A stretch of DNA of 64,000 nucleotides, taken from the NCBI GenBank assembly GCA_015342445.1, contig JACEFO010002165.1, positions 1,178,001-1,242,000 of the forward strand. Direction: 5' to 3'. Numbering within the stretch: the stretch's first letter is position 1; every line of letters begins with the position of its first letter. Under the pieces are notes generated by a model, which saw only the letters and a list, made by a program, of their open reading frames with translations, was not told where the DNA came from and made no database searches. Position numbers and translations under genes: made by a program. The DNA comes from Digitaria exilis (Eukaryota > Streptophyta > Magnoliopsida > Poales > Poaceae). Below are positions 11,347 through 23,661 of the stretch, piece after piece.

Positions 11347-12021
11347 CAATGATTAATCAATAAATCATTTTCTGGTCATCGATCAGGTAAATCAATTCGA
11401 TTTTATTGGCTAGTCGAGCGATCAGGAAACTAATCGGTAATTAATCACGACTAGTCAAGGTACTCTAGTCGAACGACTAGGTTTGGACCTTTCACTTAGG
11501 GTTGGGTTTTAGCAGTTCAGTCCACCTAGGCACTTGGCCCAGCCCACAATAAAGTGTATAAGTAAGTATACTAGAGACACACCTTTTGACCTAGACGAGT
11601 GCCCGATTCACAGCCACCTATTGCTCAAGTGGGAGAGTAAAAATTCTCCCGCCCGCTCCCTCTGTCGTACGGTGCCGCTAGCTCTCACGCGCCTTTGTAG
11701 GTCATATATATGTTCTCAATTCTAGAGAAAAAGACTTAGAGAGAAAAATTACATGCTGGTCTCAAACCAAGTATGCTCAACTCCTCATCTTTGTGTTATT
11801 CTCTTTTATAGGCAACCGACTAGGCTATAAAACTACTCTAGATCGATTGGTCGACTAGGTCGACTAACTCAGACTAATCACGATTAATCATTGCCTAGTC
11901 ACGATTAATCACCTAGTCAATACCCTAGCAACTAGGAGCGACTTAACGATTTGAAAACATTGATTTGCGCCCCATCTTGACCTACTAAAATTTTGTCATA
12001 ACTTAATCATGGGCAGCATTA

Positions 12022-12245
12022 GGGCACGTTTGGTTTGCTGCCCTTAGGCGCCCTACCAAAACTTTGGTCGTTGGCTGGATAAGTCTTGCTTTTTTGGATG
12101 GTGGCCAAAATTTTGCATGCCTTTGACAGAGAACTGATCCCAGATTAGTTTCCACGCCAATTGCGGGCAAACTGTGGGCGGCCAAAACCTCCGCCAAAAT
12201 ATTGGCCAGCCATCTGCTGGCACTCTGGCTAAAACCAAATGTGCC
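12022..12245. mobile_element. Tourist-like MITE
   Basis: The ends GGGCACGTTTGGTTT and (inverted) GGCACATTTGGTTT are flanked by TTA on both sides (12019-12021 and 12246-12248). A 3-bp TTA/TAA duplication with GGGCACGTTTGG-like ends is typical of PIF/Harbinger-derived Tourist MITEs. A relative with similar ends lies at 56501-56742. Confidence 0.7.
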
Positions 12246-12248
12246 TTA

Positions 12249-14571
12249 AATTATTGGTAAAGTTGTATTTCGATTGTAGCCTTGCCAAATTTTGCCAAAA
12301 TGTTTCAACTTCATAGTATGACATGTGGGGTCCCCATGTTATTAGTTTATTTTGGGTCTAAAACATAGTCAAACGAGATCTTGTTTTATAGGTTTAACTG
12401 CAAGTAGTATTAATATGCAAATAGACTGTAAATTAGTTAAGCCACTAGAGATATATTAGGGTTTGAATACAGCTAACCATTCATTCTCGAACTTCATGTA
12501 GCCAAGCCCCTGCTGCCACGTGGTAGATTCTGTTGGTATTGGCAGCCAATTCGTTGGCCCACATTTTGCCCGCCGAATCTTGCCCAGTGTTGGCACTCCT
12601 TAGCGTCACTATTAGATGACATTAGGAATGCGTGAAGATATATCTTAGACTCTAGAATTATATTGTGCAAGCGCACGGAATAACCCGTTGTAGCATTTCA
12701 CCTTGGAGTATTCCAGGGTATCGTAATTTTCCTCAGGGAAGCAATGGTATAAAGTATATTGATTGAAATGAATGGTAAGTCCTTCTAGTAATATCACACA
12801 CTATCTCTAGTGGGGGTAAATGGGTTAACCGATAAGGGTGACTAAGCAAAGCTTGATCGAAACCGGCGAGTCAGAAAGACAAGCCGTTAGAAGGCCGCGA
12901 ACGACCAATAACACAGGAGACTCGATAAAATAGGAAAAGGGTAAAGTTTTGGGAGTATAAGACAACTCAGTTTCTAATGACACTTCTACACTCTCAAGCA
13001 AACGCACCCTAGCCTTAGCCTAGAATACTACCTAGTTAGCGAGAGACCAGAACTTACTTCGACGGCTGGAAGGGAAGGATCTCAGAAAGGGATGAGAGGG
13101 GGATCCAACGACAACCTGCCGCCTACCACAACGTGGAGGACTACGAGGGACGGACAGGGCTGTCACCACCTGCCGCCTACCACAACGGTACCATGGGGTG
13201 TAACACACTTTCTAGCTAGAACCAAGTCAGGCACCACGCCTGCACTCGATGCTAGAATTTCTCTCGTGGCCTACGAGAGAAATCCCCCTCAACCTAGGGA
13301 ACTGACTTGAGCCCCCTAGTCCGGGCGAGAAAACCCGCGAAGAATCCCGATAAACAAGATAAACTCTAAACTAATGTAGAGGGAAGTTATACCTCTACTA
13401 AGTCACAAGGACTTGAAGGCGAAAGGAAATCGGTAAATAACGAGAGCTTGACTCAAAAGGTAAAGAAGATAATATTATATTGAATATTCAAAGTATATGA
13501 AATGTAAATAGGCAATAGAAAAGGGACAGCATGTAAAAGTCAATATTTTCCTGGCTTATCTTCCCCACCAAACTAGGAGTGTTTAATTTCTTTATGAATT
13601 TCAAAAAAGAAATATGTACATATTCTAATTCAAATTACTAACTGATTACTTTTGTAGGAGAGTTTGTGGAGATGCCTGCCTTCATCATCAAGTGCAATGA
13701 TCAGAAGTGTGTGGTAGCTTGCAGTTTAGATGGAGGAAAATGGATTATGCTATTTCTGTTATGTACTGCATGTTCACCAAATGCAATGACCAGAACTGTT
13801 TCTGTTATGGACAAGATTCTTGCTGTTCTTTTCATTCAACTTTAGACTGCCTTGAACTGTACCAACTATGCTAGTAAAAGGCATTTGGCGTGTGTGCAGT
13901 TACCCAATGAGATTTTTTTCTTTTTTATGCGGGAATAAGTGCAGTATACATGTGATTTTTTAGGTGTTCAAATTTGCAGCAATATTTGAATCATATTGTG
14001 CGTATTTGAATTTTATACTATTAAATATTTGAATTTGTTACATGTTAGACTAGAGAAAGGAAATATTTGGCAAACGGAAATATTTGGTGTGGGCTCTACT
14101 CCTATCCAGCCCAAAACGAATAGTTTAAATTCTAGCAGACGAGATTGAATCTGGTCCATGGTTTGTAGCAAATCTGGATAGAGTGACACGTATGGATTCA
14201 CTCATTCTATGTATGGAACTAGCCTAGGTTGGAAATAGGCCCCGAGCTCCCGAGCAAGGCCTCGCTGCTGCCACGTTCCGAGATGGTCGGCGCTCGATAC
14301 GATATGCTCTCCGGGCAGACGGGGCATGGCGGGGAGCCGGGCAGAGGCCCCGGCTGCACCGCCGGCTGGCACGGGAGGGCGTTGTGCACGTCATCTCGTC
14401 GGAATAGGCGGGCGGGGTGGACGTGCGCCGTGCTCTGGCTAGCTAGCTCCTGTTGCCCGGCCGCCGCGTGCGGTGCGGGGCCCGGCTCGGCGACAAGGAA
14501 GCTGCGCAGCCCTTCTCGCGTCAGAACACACAACAGCGTACTGTACCGTGCCGCTCGCTCCGTGTCCGCGT
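12249..14571. other. no gene seen; possible decayed LTR sequence
   Basis: The stretch from about 12660 (CAAGCGCACGGAATAACCCG, then GGAGTATTCCAGGGTATCG) resembles repetitive grass LTR DNA, but no boundaries were found. 14230-14570 is GC-rich with overlapping open frames on both strands and no recognisable domain, so these frames were not called. Confidence 0.4.
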
Positions 14572-14777
14572 CAGGGTTCACCTAACCGCGGTAAGACCGG
14601 TTCCCGACAGTAAAAAAACCGGTCCGGCTAACCGGTGAAACCGGCCGGCTAACTGGTGGGAGCGGTTTTATAGTGTCGGTTTGGGGGCGGTAACCGAGCG
14701 GTTTTGCAACCAGGCCGGGACGGTTTGGCCGGGAACCGGTCAAACCGGACCGTTTCCCAACGGTTAGGTGAACCCTG
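14572..14777. mobile_element. hAT MITE with 8-bp target duplication
   Basis: Perfect 17-bp terminal inverted repeats CAGGGTTCACCTAACCG. They are flanked by GTCCGCGT (14564-14571) and GTCCGCTT (14778-14785), an 8-bp duplication with one mismatch. The interior is dominated by ACCGGT/CCGGTT palindromic motifs and has no coding capacity. Length 206 bp. Confidence 0.9.
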
Positions 14778-15084
14778 GTCCGCTTACGGCGCGAGACCGG
14801 ATGAGACATGCATGCCGCCCACGCGCGCTGCTACGACTTCACTGCAGCTGCAATTTGCCCGGACTGCCGGCGCATCGCCACGGCCGTCTCTGGGTCTCGA
14901 TGTCAACGCCGTGCTGGGCTGTGCCACATGTCTCTGGCCTCTGGGTTGTTTGATTTTTGTGATGGGCTTGCTTGGCTTCCCATGTAAGTTTAGGGTGGAA
15001 CACGAAAAACATGTTTCGGACGCGGCTGTGGCCGTCTCGTTCCAGCGTTCCTAGCTGACTCCACCTTTTCGTCGACAAAGCCTT

Positions 15085-15232
15085 AAGCTGTGTTCGTACG
15101 GGAGAGAGAAGAAGATTTTTTTACTCAGAAGCGTGTTATGTGAGGGGAATGAATAGCAAAGGTGGAAAAGAAATTTTTTGAGAAACGTGTTATACGAGGA
15201 GGATGAATAGGAACTAAAAAATACTTTTTTCT
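15085..15232. mobile_element. truncated MITE (GTGTTNTGTGAGG family)
   Basis: Contains GAAGCGTGTTATGTGAGGGG and a second degenerate copy GAAACGTGTTATACGAGGAGG, each followed by ATGAATAG. The same signature recurs at 29721-29892 and 43343-43491. The left end GCTGTGTTCGTACGGG is visible; the right end is not. Confidence 0.5.
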
Positions 15233-15392
15233 ACGTGAACTCCCACAGAACTGACCTTCTCCTTGTCAACCGCGCAGAGCGCATGAGATAAACCAAAAGA
15301 TACGGCAGACAGCACTGCATAACCAGCAGTAAAAACAGAGATGGGACAGGCACAACTACGGAACACGCTCGGCCTGCAGCAGTCATGGCAGC

Positions 15393-15660
15393 TAGGGGTG
15401 CAAACGGATCGGCTACGGACGGATACCTTCGGAAACGAACGGATATCACTATTCATTCCTCGGAAACGGATATGGAAACGGATATGTCGGATACGATATG
15501 GGTTAACATCGACATAGTATATATGTGATTTTGAGTTTCCGAATACGAATACGGTGCGGATATTGAATACCTGGATTCGGATGCGGACGGATATAGACCC
15601 CACCTAAACGAATTCGAAATCGGATGCGGACGAATAATATCCGCACCGTTTACACCCCTA
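15393..15660. mobile_element. hAT MITE with 8-bp target duplication
   Basis: The ends TAGGGGTGCAAACGG and (inverted) TAGGGGTGTAAACGG are flanked by ATGGCAGC (15385-15392) and ATGGTAGC (15661-15668), an 8-bp duplication with one mismatch. The interior is full of CGGATA/TATCCG motifs. Length 268 bp, no ORF. Confidence 0.9.
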
Positions 15661-16576
15661 ATGGTAGCGGCCGGTGACGTAGGTGAGCAAGCAGTTACTA
15701 GTGAGAAAGGATGCTTTCACCAGCAATTTGCATCCGAGTGTCCTTATGAGAAAACTTCTCCAGAAATTCATTATCAATAATTAGAAATTTACTATTCTTT
15801 CATCTCACATGCTTTCTAGAAAAGTTACTATAGTGTATTTCTCCATTTCTCCTCCAACTAAACTACTCAAAAGGGTTAATTCTCAAAAAGCTAGGACCTA
15901 AGAGCCTATGCAGATTGCAAAGTTTATGAATCTTTTTGTGATTTTTCAATTAAAAAAGAACTAAACATCTGCTTGAGAAAGTTTCTGAAATGTAAAAACT
16001 CTAGCCGTACATAGAAATTGATATAATAACTTTTTATAAAGTTTGTGGTACATTTTCCAATATAATTTTTTTTGCAAAGTTTGCCAACTAAACTCTTAAA
16101 CTACCCTAAACTAAAACATTGTCATGCTAAGAATTGTGCATCTAAACAGTTGGTTTCGTATCCAAGTGGTCAGTTGGATGGCAGCATCGGAGTTTATTGA
16201 AGCTGTAAAGGCCCGACCCCTGAGTAGCATAGCTCAACGCACCGAGTAGCCTGGCGGTGCCACGACGTCGCCAACAGAGAGTTAGGGGATGGACAGATAG
16301 CAGTTCGTGGATTTGTCCGGCTCACTTGTGCTATGTGTTCCGACTTCTGAAGCTGTATAAAACTATTTGTAAGCTATTTTCTTGTTGCTACAGGATAAAA
16401 TACTTCTTATCTTTTCTGAGAGCAGAACGGCCTGCCGGAGCTATATATGATCTTTTCTTAAAAGAAACTGCTGACATAATTTATTTCCAGTTGCTGATCG
16501 AGAAGAATACATGATCTTGAATGCTTGGTTGTAGCCCGGTGCAAGTTTCCAGCATTCCTTTTCTCCATGTAACGAT
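15661..16576. other. no gene seen
   Basis: AT-rich DNA, probably decayed MITE sequence (repeated AAAGTTT and AAACTTT runs). No coding frame or RNA gene recognised. Confidence 0.5.
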
Positions 16577-16695
16577 GTGTGTGTGCATGGGCCATGTTTG
16601 GATTAGGGTGCAAAAAAAAATAACCCCCCCCCCCCAGCTTTGGCCCCAAAATTAGCCCTAGGTATCCAAACATAGTGGGCCAAAGATGTGCAAAA
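16577..16695. mobile_element. short inverted-repeat element or MITE fragment
   Basis: GGCCATGTTTGGATTAGGG on the left is mirrored by CCTAGGTATCCAAACATAGTGGGCC on the right. An A-run and a C-run lie between them. The boundaries are uncertain and no target duplication was verified. Confidence 0.35.
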
Positions 16696-16913
16696 AAGAT
16701 TTGGCACACCCCATATGTGTGGACACCAATTAAGGATCCAATTAGGGCTAATTTGGTGTGGGGCCCACCCTGGAGTCAAACTCGCCCCCACGCCCGCTCG
16801 TCTCGGCTCGGACCGACGCCACCCACACGTGACTCTGCCTCCCTGCTGCGACCAAGTTTGGTGGTGCGCCGACGTTGTGCCGAGCGGCCACTGAGTCCCA
16901 GCCACCTGGTGCC

Positions 16914-19900
16914 TGTGACATCCCTGATGTTAGTACATTAAAAACACAATTAAAACAGGATAAAAGGGTAACAATGGTGTTAGTACACAAAAATTTGATC
17001 AAAAATTCAAATTAAATTCAAAACAAAGGCCTTTTTGACACCCAACTGAAATCTCAAGAATTTTGTACTAAACTTGAAAATCTCCAAAAATAAAAGTTGT
17101 TTGTCATCACAAATAAGGCCTAGTTACTGTTGGAAACTTTTTCAAATTTTGCACTGAAGCCCCTCAAAAACTCAAAAAAAGTGTTGAACGCCTGTTTGAA
17201 AATGGCCTGTTTGAGCTTGAAAAATTTAAAATTTCAGGTTCACACCAAAAAGAAAGTTGTGTCCCTCATCTCAAACTCCAATTTTTATTTTTGCACATTT
17301 GAATGTTCAGTTCAAATTTTGGAGAAAATTCACAGAGAACAAAGGAGCTCCACGGGTGCCTGCCAGCTCGCCCTGGCGCGCCCTGCTCCGGCCGCAGACC
17401 GGCCGCCACGTGGCCGGCGAGCGGCGGAGGCCTCGCCAGGCCGGCCAAGCCGTGGCGGCGTCTTGCTTTTGTCCTCGCGCGGGTGTCGGGCTTGCCGTTC
17501 CGTCACCTCGCGCGCTACAGCGCGCTGGCAGCCTCGCGCCGCGCGGAGCGCCATAATGGCGAGCGGAGCTCGGCCACTGGCCGCAGCCGCGCGTGCGCCG
17601 CGCAGAGCCGTTCTGCGGCCGGGATTCTCGCTCGCAACGCGCCAAAGCCTCTGCAGCGTATCTCCCCTCGCCCACGCCACGATCCGCGACGCCCAACCGC
17701 TTCGCGCGCGCTGCCCGAGCTCGCAGGTGTACTCATGGCGGCCTGCGTGCCCGAGCCGTGCCCGCGAGCGACCCCGAGGCAGCTCAGCCCACTCTAGCGT
17801 GCTCCAACACTTCACCGAGCAGCCTTGCACCATTCCCTCAGCCCGCGCACTGCCATTTCCCGTCCTCCGCGCTCGCACACTTTGTCTTCAACCTCCAGCC
17901 GCGAGAACCGAGCTCGAGCGCTGAAGCAAATTCGCCCTCGTCCCTCCACCATTCCCAAATTCCTCGCACACAAATCTAGACCACTTCTTTAGCTTCCTTT
18001 CCCCCCCCCTTCTCTCGAGCTCCCCTCAACTCTCCGGCGAGAAATCGGGATTTCCCCCAAAATCCTCATTTCCGGCCGCCGGAGCACCCCCACGTCGAGC
18101 TACCCCTTCAAGCCATCCCCAACGCCAACCTAGCATCTGAATGGCTTCGCCAAGTCCCATTGGTGCTCATGAGCCCCTCCAACCCCGGTGAGAGCCACCG
18201 ACCTCGCCGGAGTTGAAGCCGCGATGGCCGCACCGCCACTGCTCCGTCGCCGGCGACCTCCGAGCCTCCTCCGGCCTCCCCGCCACCAATCGACTCGTGG
18301 TGAGCTGCTCGTTCTTTTCCCCCACCTCTCCGACCTCCTCCCACCGTCGTTTGGCTGGCGCAACGCCGTCGACGAGCCGAGGGCGTATCTTCATCTTCTT
18401 CCTTTTCGCAGGGTTCTCAGTGGAAGAAGTCAGGGACCTGTTCGCGAGGTTTTCAAAAGTTCCAAGGGTCGCGGCGTAAAAAGATTCTTAAGGTTTAGTT
18501 TATTTTCCCGAAATCTTGTAAAATCCACTAAAAATCGTACAAAAATCAGAAATATGCACAAAAATACTCCCTGGACTCGTGAGGTTGTAAACTCCAATCT
18601 CATGTTAGCATATATACACTTTTTGTGAACAGGTTTTGAATTAAAATTCAAACTCAGTTTTTAGAACCTTGTGCACCATTTCAAATCCTAAGCTCTTCTG
18701 GAGCTGAACTTTGGAGATGTTGTTTGTAATGGCTTTAGATACCTTGTGTCCAAAGGAGACCCAAAAATATGGACTGTAGCTTCAGTTATGATTTATTTTG
18801 TTATTTCTGTTTTAGTTTAGTCCTGCAATTATTAAAAATAATCCATGCAGCCAAAAATCACCATTTTTCACCAGAGGTCTAGGAACTTGTTAGCACATGT
18901 GTTAAAAATGCTAAACTTAATTTTTGACCCTGTTTAGGCTAGCAAACAAATAGATGTTGGCTTTCGGATAGAAAATTATTGAGGGCTTTCCAAGTGTTAT
19001 TTTTAGCCACCACTTGGTCAGAGCATTTCTTTCACTCATGAGAAGCTCTGGTAAAGAAATCTCCTGTTTTGGAAGTAGTTTTGATTTTATATGAATTAAT
19101 CTTGTTTTCTGGGACAGGAACTTGTTCCATTTTTAATAAATTCTGTGTAGCTCAGTTTGAGCTAAATTTTGGAGTGAGCCTAACTCTTATACTCTAGTAG
19201 CTGTCATAAAGTTTGTGGATAAAAATGGTGCACAGAAACAGAGAAACAAAAATGAGAAGAAGCTAGAGTAAAATTGAGTTTTATAAAAAGAAATAGAACA
19301 CTTGGATAATTAATTAAATATGGAGCATGGGGAATCTAAATTCCAGAACTGCACACTTGCTTAAAAATAATAATTTAAAATGTTGTATATGTGTACACAA
19401 TCACCATCATAAAGACATAAAAATTTTCATAAACCTCCTCTAATTTTGTGAAGGAGAAAATAGTTCACTAGAATGCCTAGGTGAATATGGCCTTCAAGGC
19501 CTTGTTCTTAGGTCACATAGGCAGCCGCATTAAAGTTGTGCATCTCATGTAGAAGGCGCTCTCGCTGACGGCACCTACAACCTCGTTCCCGTCAACGAAG
19601 AAGAAGTCCCCGAAGGTGGTGCCGACGTCGTCGTGATCGACCAGGAGCCTGACAGTGTTTTAGCTCAAGAAGGCAAGCCCCGGAGCATGACCTAACTTTT
19701 AATTCGTGCAACTATGTATTTATTTATGCTTGTGCATTTACATTGTAGGTGTTGTTTGAATACCTTAGTTGCATGATTCTAGTACCTATGACTTGGAACA
19801 CTAGTATGATAGATCGGTAGAGCAATGCCTTTAGGACCGTTACAAGTCGAGTGATTTCCTGTCACTCGCGAGATATAGGAGTTGCTTGTCTTTACATATG

Positions 19901-21058
19901 TTGGAATCATAAGGATGGACGGGCGGGATGGTACGTGTGGATCTCCCGTCCGTGTATGATAATTGGATTAAGGTCGAAACGTGTGGTTCTGTGTGTCAAG
20001 TTTTTGAACGTACCACACGCATGCCGACCTATGGGAATCGGTAAGCCCGGTACCTGATTGAAGTAGCTAGGACCGATAGCCATCTCTCCTTGGAAACATT
20101 TTGTTTCCCTTGCCGTACACATGTGGATATATGCGTGATGCCGTGAGTGAAGCGGTAAACCTTTATCCTAAGGGAATGGACCCGGCGCCGAATTGTGGAT
20201 AGATAGGAAAGGTTGGGAAATGCTTGTACCTTTTATAGCAAGCATTATCCGTGTGTTTGGGTTTCCCCTGGCTAGGTAGCAAAATTCGGTTCGAACTGTC
20301 CGCTTCTCGCGGTTAACGAGACTGCTTGACCGCTATGCTGCATTGAGTAACAAGTTGAACTATGAGGATGACGAACTTGTTATATGTACTAAATTGTATT
20401 GCACCACTTGTATGCTTAGAGAGGATGCTAATCTAGAATGGTTAACTCTATTAGAATTTGATGCTAAAATTATAAAAGTAAGGATCCACTCTTAGTAGCT
20501 TTTTGGCAAACAAACCCACTAGCCAAAAGCCTCTCATGTCTAGATGTCGGTGATGTAGTTTCACCCGACGGGTAAGCCTTGCTGAGTATTAGTATACTCA
20601 GCCTTGCTTGTGGCTATTATTTCAGGTACTGTTATGGATGTGGCAGTCGATTCCATCACTTAGCCTACCCAGGTTCCTCCTGGCTGGCACGTCGAGTGGG
20701 TTCCGTCCTCTTCCGAGGATCGGGAGGAGTAGCACCATGGCCGGCTTCAACGTGGTGTTGCTATGTATCGTCGCTAGTTTTAATATTCCGCTGCAATGAA
20801 CTCTCGTACTCTGATTTGAAATTCGAACTTGGTTTGTAATAACTTTATGATACTATTTATGTATGTTGAGATTGTGGAATGTTGTAATTTCTGGGACTCA
20901 CCTTCGTGTGGGCGCGCGTGTTGTTTCGATCGTGAAAGTACGTGGTTAATCGGGTATAATCCGACAGCGCTCCAGCTTATTCCGGATTAAGTGTCTGACT
21001 GCTTGATTAGTGGTCCAGGGGTACTTAACTTGGAATAATTTCGGAGTGGTCCGCCACA
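16914..21058 (+). mobile_element. 4.1-kb solo LTR (Gypsy-type, long-LTR family)
   Basis: The unit begins TGTGACATCCC and ends GGTCCGCCACA and is flanked by the perfect 5-bp duplication GTGCC (16909-16913 and 21059-21063). It has TG...CA ends, no internal pol and no second LTR copy, so it is a solo LTR left by LTR-LTR recombination, or a LARD-like unit. It contains a GC-rich block (about 17340-18480), an intron-like AT-rich middle and a short acidic open frame (19534-19695). The length and TGTGACA start suggest the Tekay/Del type of Gypsy LTR, which is inference. Confidence 0.75.
19534..19695 (+). other. short acidic open frame inside the solo LTR
   Basis: An open stretch of about 53 codons bounded by TAA codons reads SHVEGALADGTYNLVPVNEE and continues with acidic residues (DVVVIDQEPD). 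It has no ATG at its start. Codon use is more GC-rich than the flanking LTR, suggesting either a relic of captured coding sequence or a conserved LTR-encoded peptide. Function unknown. Confidence 0.35.
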
Positions 21059-21063
21059 GTGCC

Positions 21064-22012
21064 TCCTTCATCCAACGCCGCATCCGGACACCGACGTCGT
21101 CGCCCCTCCCATTCGCCCTATTCTGACATTCCCCCGGATCTGGAAGAGCCAAGCCCTATGCCGCTGCAGATGGACGACGACGAGTTCTAGTTGTTGAGTT
21201 CTCGCTATTGAAACCAATTGATTGTCTACCTTCACTCTCCTCCATCCCGTGGCCTCATTCTCCTTCCCTCCCTCTCGGTTTTGCATCGATCACTAGCACA
21301 ACTCTCCATACATTGTGTGTTCCCCTGTGTTGTGTTTTTTTTAAGAAATTCCCTGTGTTGTGTTGTGAGGTCCAGGCGTAGCCATGGTTGAGGTACTAGC
21401 CACCATGGTGGTCGAGCCACTGTTGTCCATGGTGAAGCACAAGGCCTCCAACCACTGCTCTACAAATGGATAATATATGTTGTAATGATTAGGTTAGTGC
21501 ATTAAACATAACTTTAGCCCACCTTTTGCATGCCACGGACCAGACCGAATACATCACCCAGACAACCAATCACTGCAAGTTCGCATCCGCAGAGTCTGGA
21601 CGGAGGGTGATGTAGCAAACGAATCGCGCTCTAAACTTCCAAACACAGCCATGATATGCGTTGCTTGGTTCAGATAAGACCTGGGAAAGAGAAAGAGGTG
21701 AGGGAGCCACAAGAAGACTTGGCGACGAAGCTCTCTCTCTACTCCCATGCCAGCCAGGCAGGCAGCCAGCACTGCTGTCAGTGGCAAACTTTGAAACCAT
21801 TACTCCACTTGGTCAGTTCACCGCTGTAAATATTTTCATGCCGCCCCCTGCATCAATGGTGGATGGAACATTGGACCTTGCCCCGCCCGGTCTCCCCAAC
21901 CCAAGCCGCATCTCGAGCTCACCATCAAGCCATCCCTCTTACTATGTTTATAGACTAATGTTTATGTGGGTCAAAAAGAAAAGTATACAGGGCTTCACCC
22001 GTCTAGACTAAG
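21064..22012. other. no complete gene; possible coding end interrupted by the solo LTR
   Basis: From 21064 to 21190 a frame ends PMPLQMDDDEF and stop. With the solo LTR and one GTGCC removed, the same frame continues leftward into 16850-16913. The remainder shows no recognisable gene. Confidence 0.3.
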
Positions 22013-22208
22013 GCCTCCTCCAACAGCTGATAGGAAGGCTAGCTCATAATTTTTTTATTGCATTAACAGTGTCAAAAGAAAGAGGCAGTCCGGCGTCTAG
22101 CTCACTCGAGTGCCGAGGCACAGCGTTTTCGAGGTTCTGTAAAAAGCACTGTGTCATCTCAAATCACTGCAGCTATAAGCTAGTGATAGCTCAACCATTG
22201 GAGGAGGC
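22013..22208. mobile_element. candidate MITE with GCCTCCTCCAA ends
   Basis: GCCTCCTCCAACAGCTGATA on the left is mirrored on the right (the right end inverted reads GCCTCCTCCAATGGTTGAGC). Length about 196 bp, no ORF. The target duplication is not clear, so its superfamily is open. Confidence 0.5.
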
Positions 22209-22815
22209 GTAAGGGCGTCTCTAGCGGTCAGCTATTTCACTAGCGAGGAGCGCAGTGACTAGGCTCGGTATTGATGTCGAATGAGGAAAACGAGAAAAAT
22301 AGAAGTCGCTGGCGAGTACTTCGGCTCTAGCGAGGAGCGTTGTTTGCTGAATCCGTGCTGTTTTTTTGCTCTACCTGCCAATCAAGAGGGTGCACATAGA
22401 GAACCGAAGGTAATAATCTATTCAGATTTAACAGCTCACGGGAAAGTTGCTCCACATCAGCTAACGAAGTCGTAGCCTAATGTTTATGTTGTCACGTTAC
22501 AGGAGAGGCCTCGAACAGCCCCAAACATTGCTCCACACTAGCCACGGTGCCAAGGCGAGCTGTGCTGCCCCAGAGGGACCCATGTCATGTGGAAATCCAA
22601 GCAATATGAAAATGTTTTCTGTCGTCCTTGTTCCTCCTCACTGTGTGCCCTCTCCCGTCTCCCACTCAATGTTCCAAACTCGCTTACTCATAGCTTGTCC
22701 GTTGTCCAGCATGAATACCTTATCCTTCATATTCTCCTCAACATAATACCCTGCCAACAAGCCCCCCTATAGTATATTACTAGAATAGAAATCATCAAGG
22801 CAGGGACGTCGTTAC

Positions 22816-22912
22816 ATGTCGGCGTGGAAACGCTCTGTGCATGGCATCCACATGGGCGTCGTGCCCCTGGCGGACAACGGCGACAATGATGCCGACGATG
22901 TCATGATGGTGG
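22816..22912 (+). pseudogene. 5' fragment of a truncated paralogue of the 30.1-kb gene
   Basis: ATG at 22816 opens MSAWKRSVHG, matching MSARRRSAHG of the gene at 30096. Upstream DNA (about 22620-22800) also resembles the promoter and leader at 29890-30095, so promoter and exon 1 were duplicated together. The frame is broken after 22912 by an LTR element and resumes at 27274. Non-functional as it stands. Confidence 0.85.
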
Positions 22913-23615
22913 TGTTGACGACCAAAATTGACAGGTTTGTGACAGGCGGTCAGACCGCCCGTAACAATTGGTCATGACCAGCTGTACAAGGTCATCAAAA
23001 TGTAATTTGGACTTCACCAATGGGTTCCACTCGTCGAGTAGATCAAAATTCATATGTAGAACGTCCGATTTGGAGTTCGAACGAGGGAGTTATGACCTTG
23101 TGAAGTTCTGCACTCTGCGACAGGCAGTTAGACCGCCCGTACAGGAGGTTAGACCGGCTGCGCCTGGGTAAACCAAGTTAGAGTTGTATTTTGACGGGAT
23201 TTCTTTAGGAATTTGATTCCTTGCGGGGCAAGACCTCCCCACCCTATAAATATAAAGGGACATGGCCGATGGAGACACCCAATCGTAAAAAATCATAAAT
23301 ACATCTATTACTTTTATCGTTTTCCTTTATTTCTTTGCCCTAGCTTTTCCAACCCCATCTGATGTTCTCCCTTCGTCTCGACGACGACCGAGGACGTTCT
23401 AGGTGACATGCCGACCCTAGAACAACCCAAGGTGCGCCTACCCTGACGGGGTCCCTCCCGGGTGGGCGTTTGTTGGTTTCTTGCCGGGCTGTCACAGGGA
23501 GTCTGACCGCCCGTAATAGGGGGTCTGACCGCCCGTCGCAGAAGTGCTGCAGCGAGCTCCTTCGCGCACCGTACGATCTAGTGCATTCTTGTGTTGGCCA
23601 AAAAAGGCATCAACA
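22913..23615 (+). repeat. 5' LTR with palindromic GACCGCC motifs
   Basis: Contains GGCGGTCAGACCGCC (a perfect 7-bp-arm inverted repeat around one A) near its start, further GTTAGACCGCC and GTTAGACCGGC copies near 23128-23160, and two GTCTGACCGCCCGT copies near its 3' end. TATA box CTATAAATATAAAGGG at about 23243-23258. The sequence after the LTR, GACGACTCCGCTGGGGAAG, is primer-binding-site-like (tRNA not assigned). Confidence 0.9.
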
Positions 23616-23661
23616 CATTTTGACGACTCCGCTGGGGAAGAAGAAGGATAAATCGGTTACC

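Larger units (their letters stand above)
5134..11962. mobile_element. hAT-like MITE (about 650 bp) split by a Gypsy-type insertion
   Basis: The left end CAGGGTTTTCAAATCG (5134) and the right end, whose reverse complement is CAATGTTTTCAAATCG (ending 11962), form an imperfect terminal inverted repeat. The interior on both sides is full of GATTAATC and CGACTAG-type short repeats. Removing the LTR element and one CAATG leaves a continuous unit of about 652 bp. CAGGG-like ends suit hAT elements, but an 8-bp target duplication is only weakly visible (5 of 8 positions), so class assignment is tentative. Confidence 0.45.

Noticed and set aside
14219..14585. 118-120-codon frames on both strands
   Set aside because: Complementary GC-rich frames with no domain and no splice or start context.
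17130..17924. 264-codon open frame in GC-rich DNA
   Set aside because: It lies inside the solo LTR, overlaps long frames in other frames and on the opposite strand, and has no recognisable domain; it reflects low stop frequency in GC-rich sequence.
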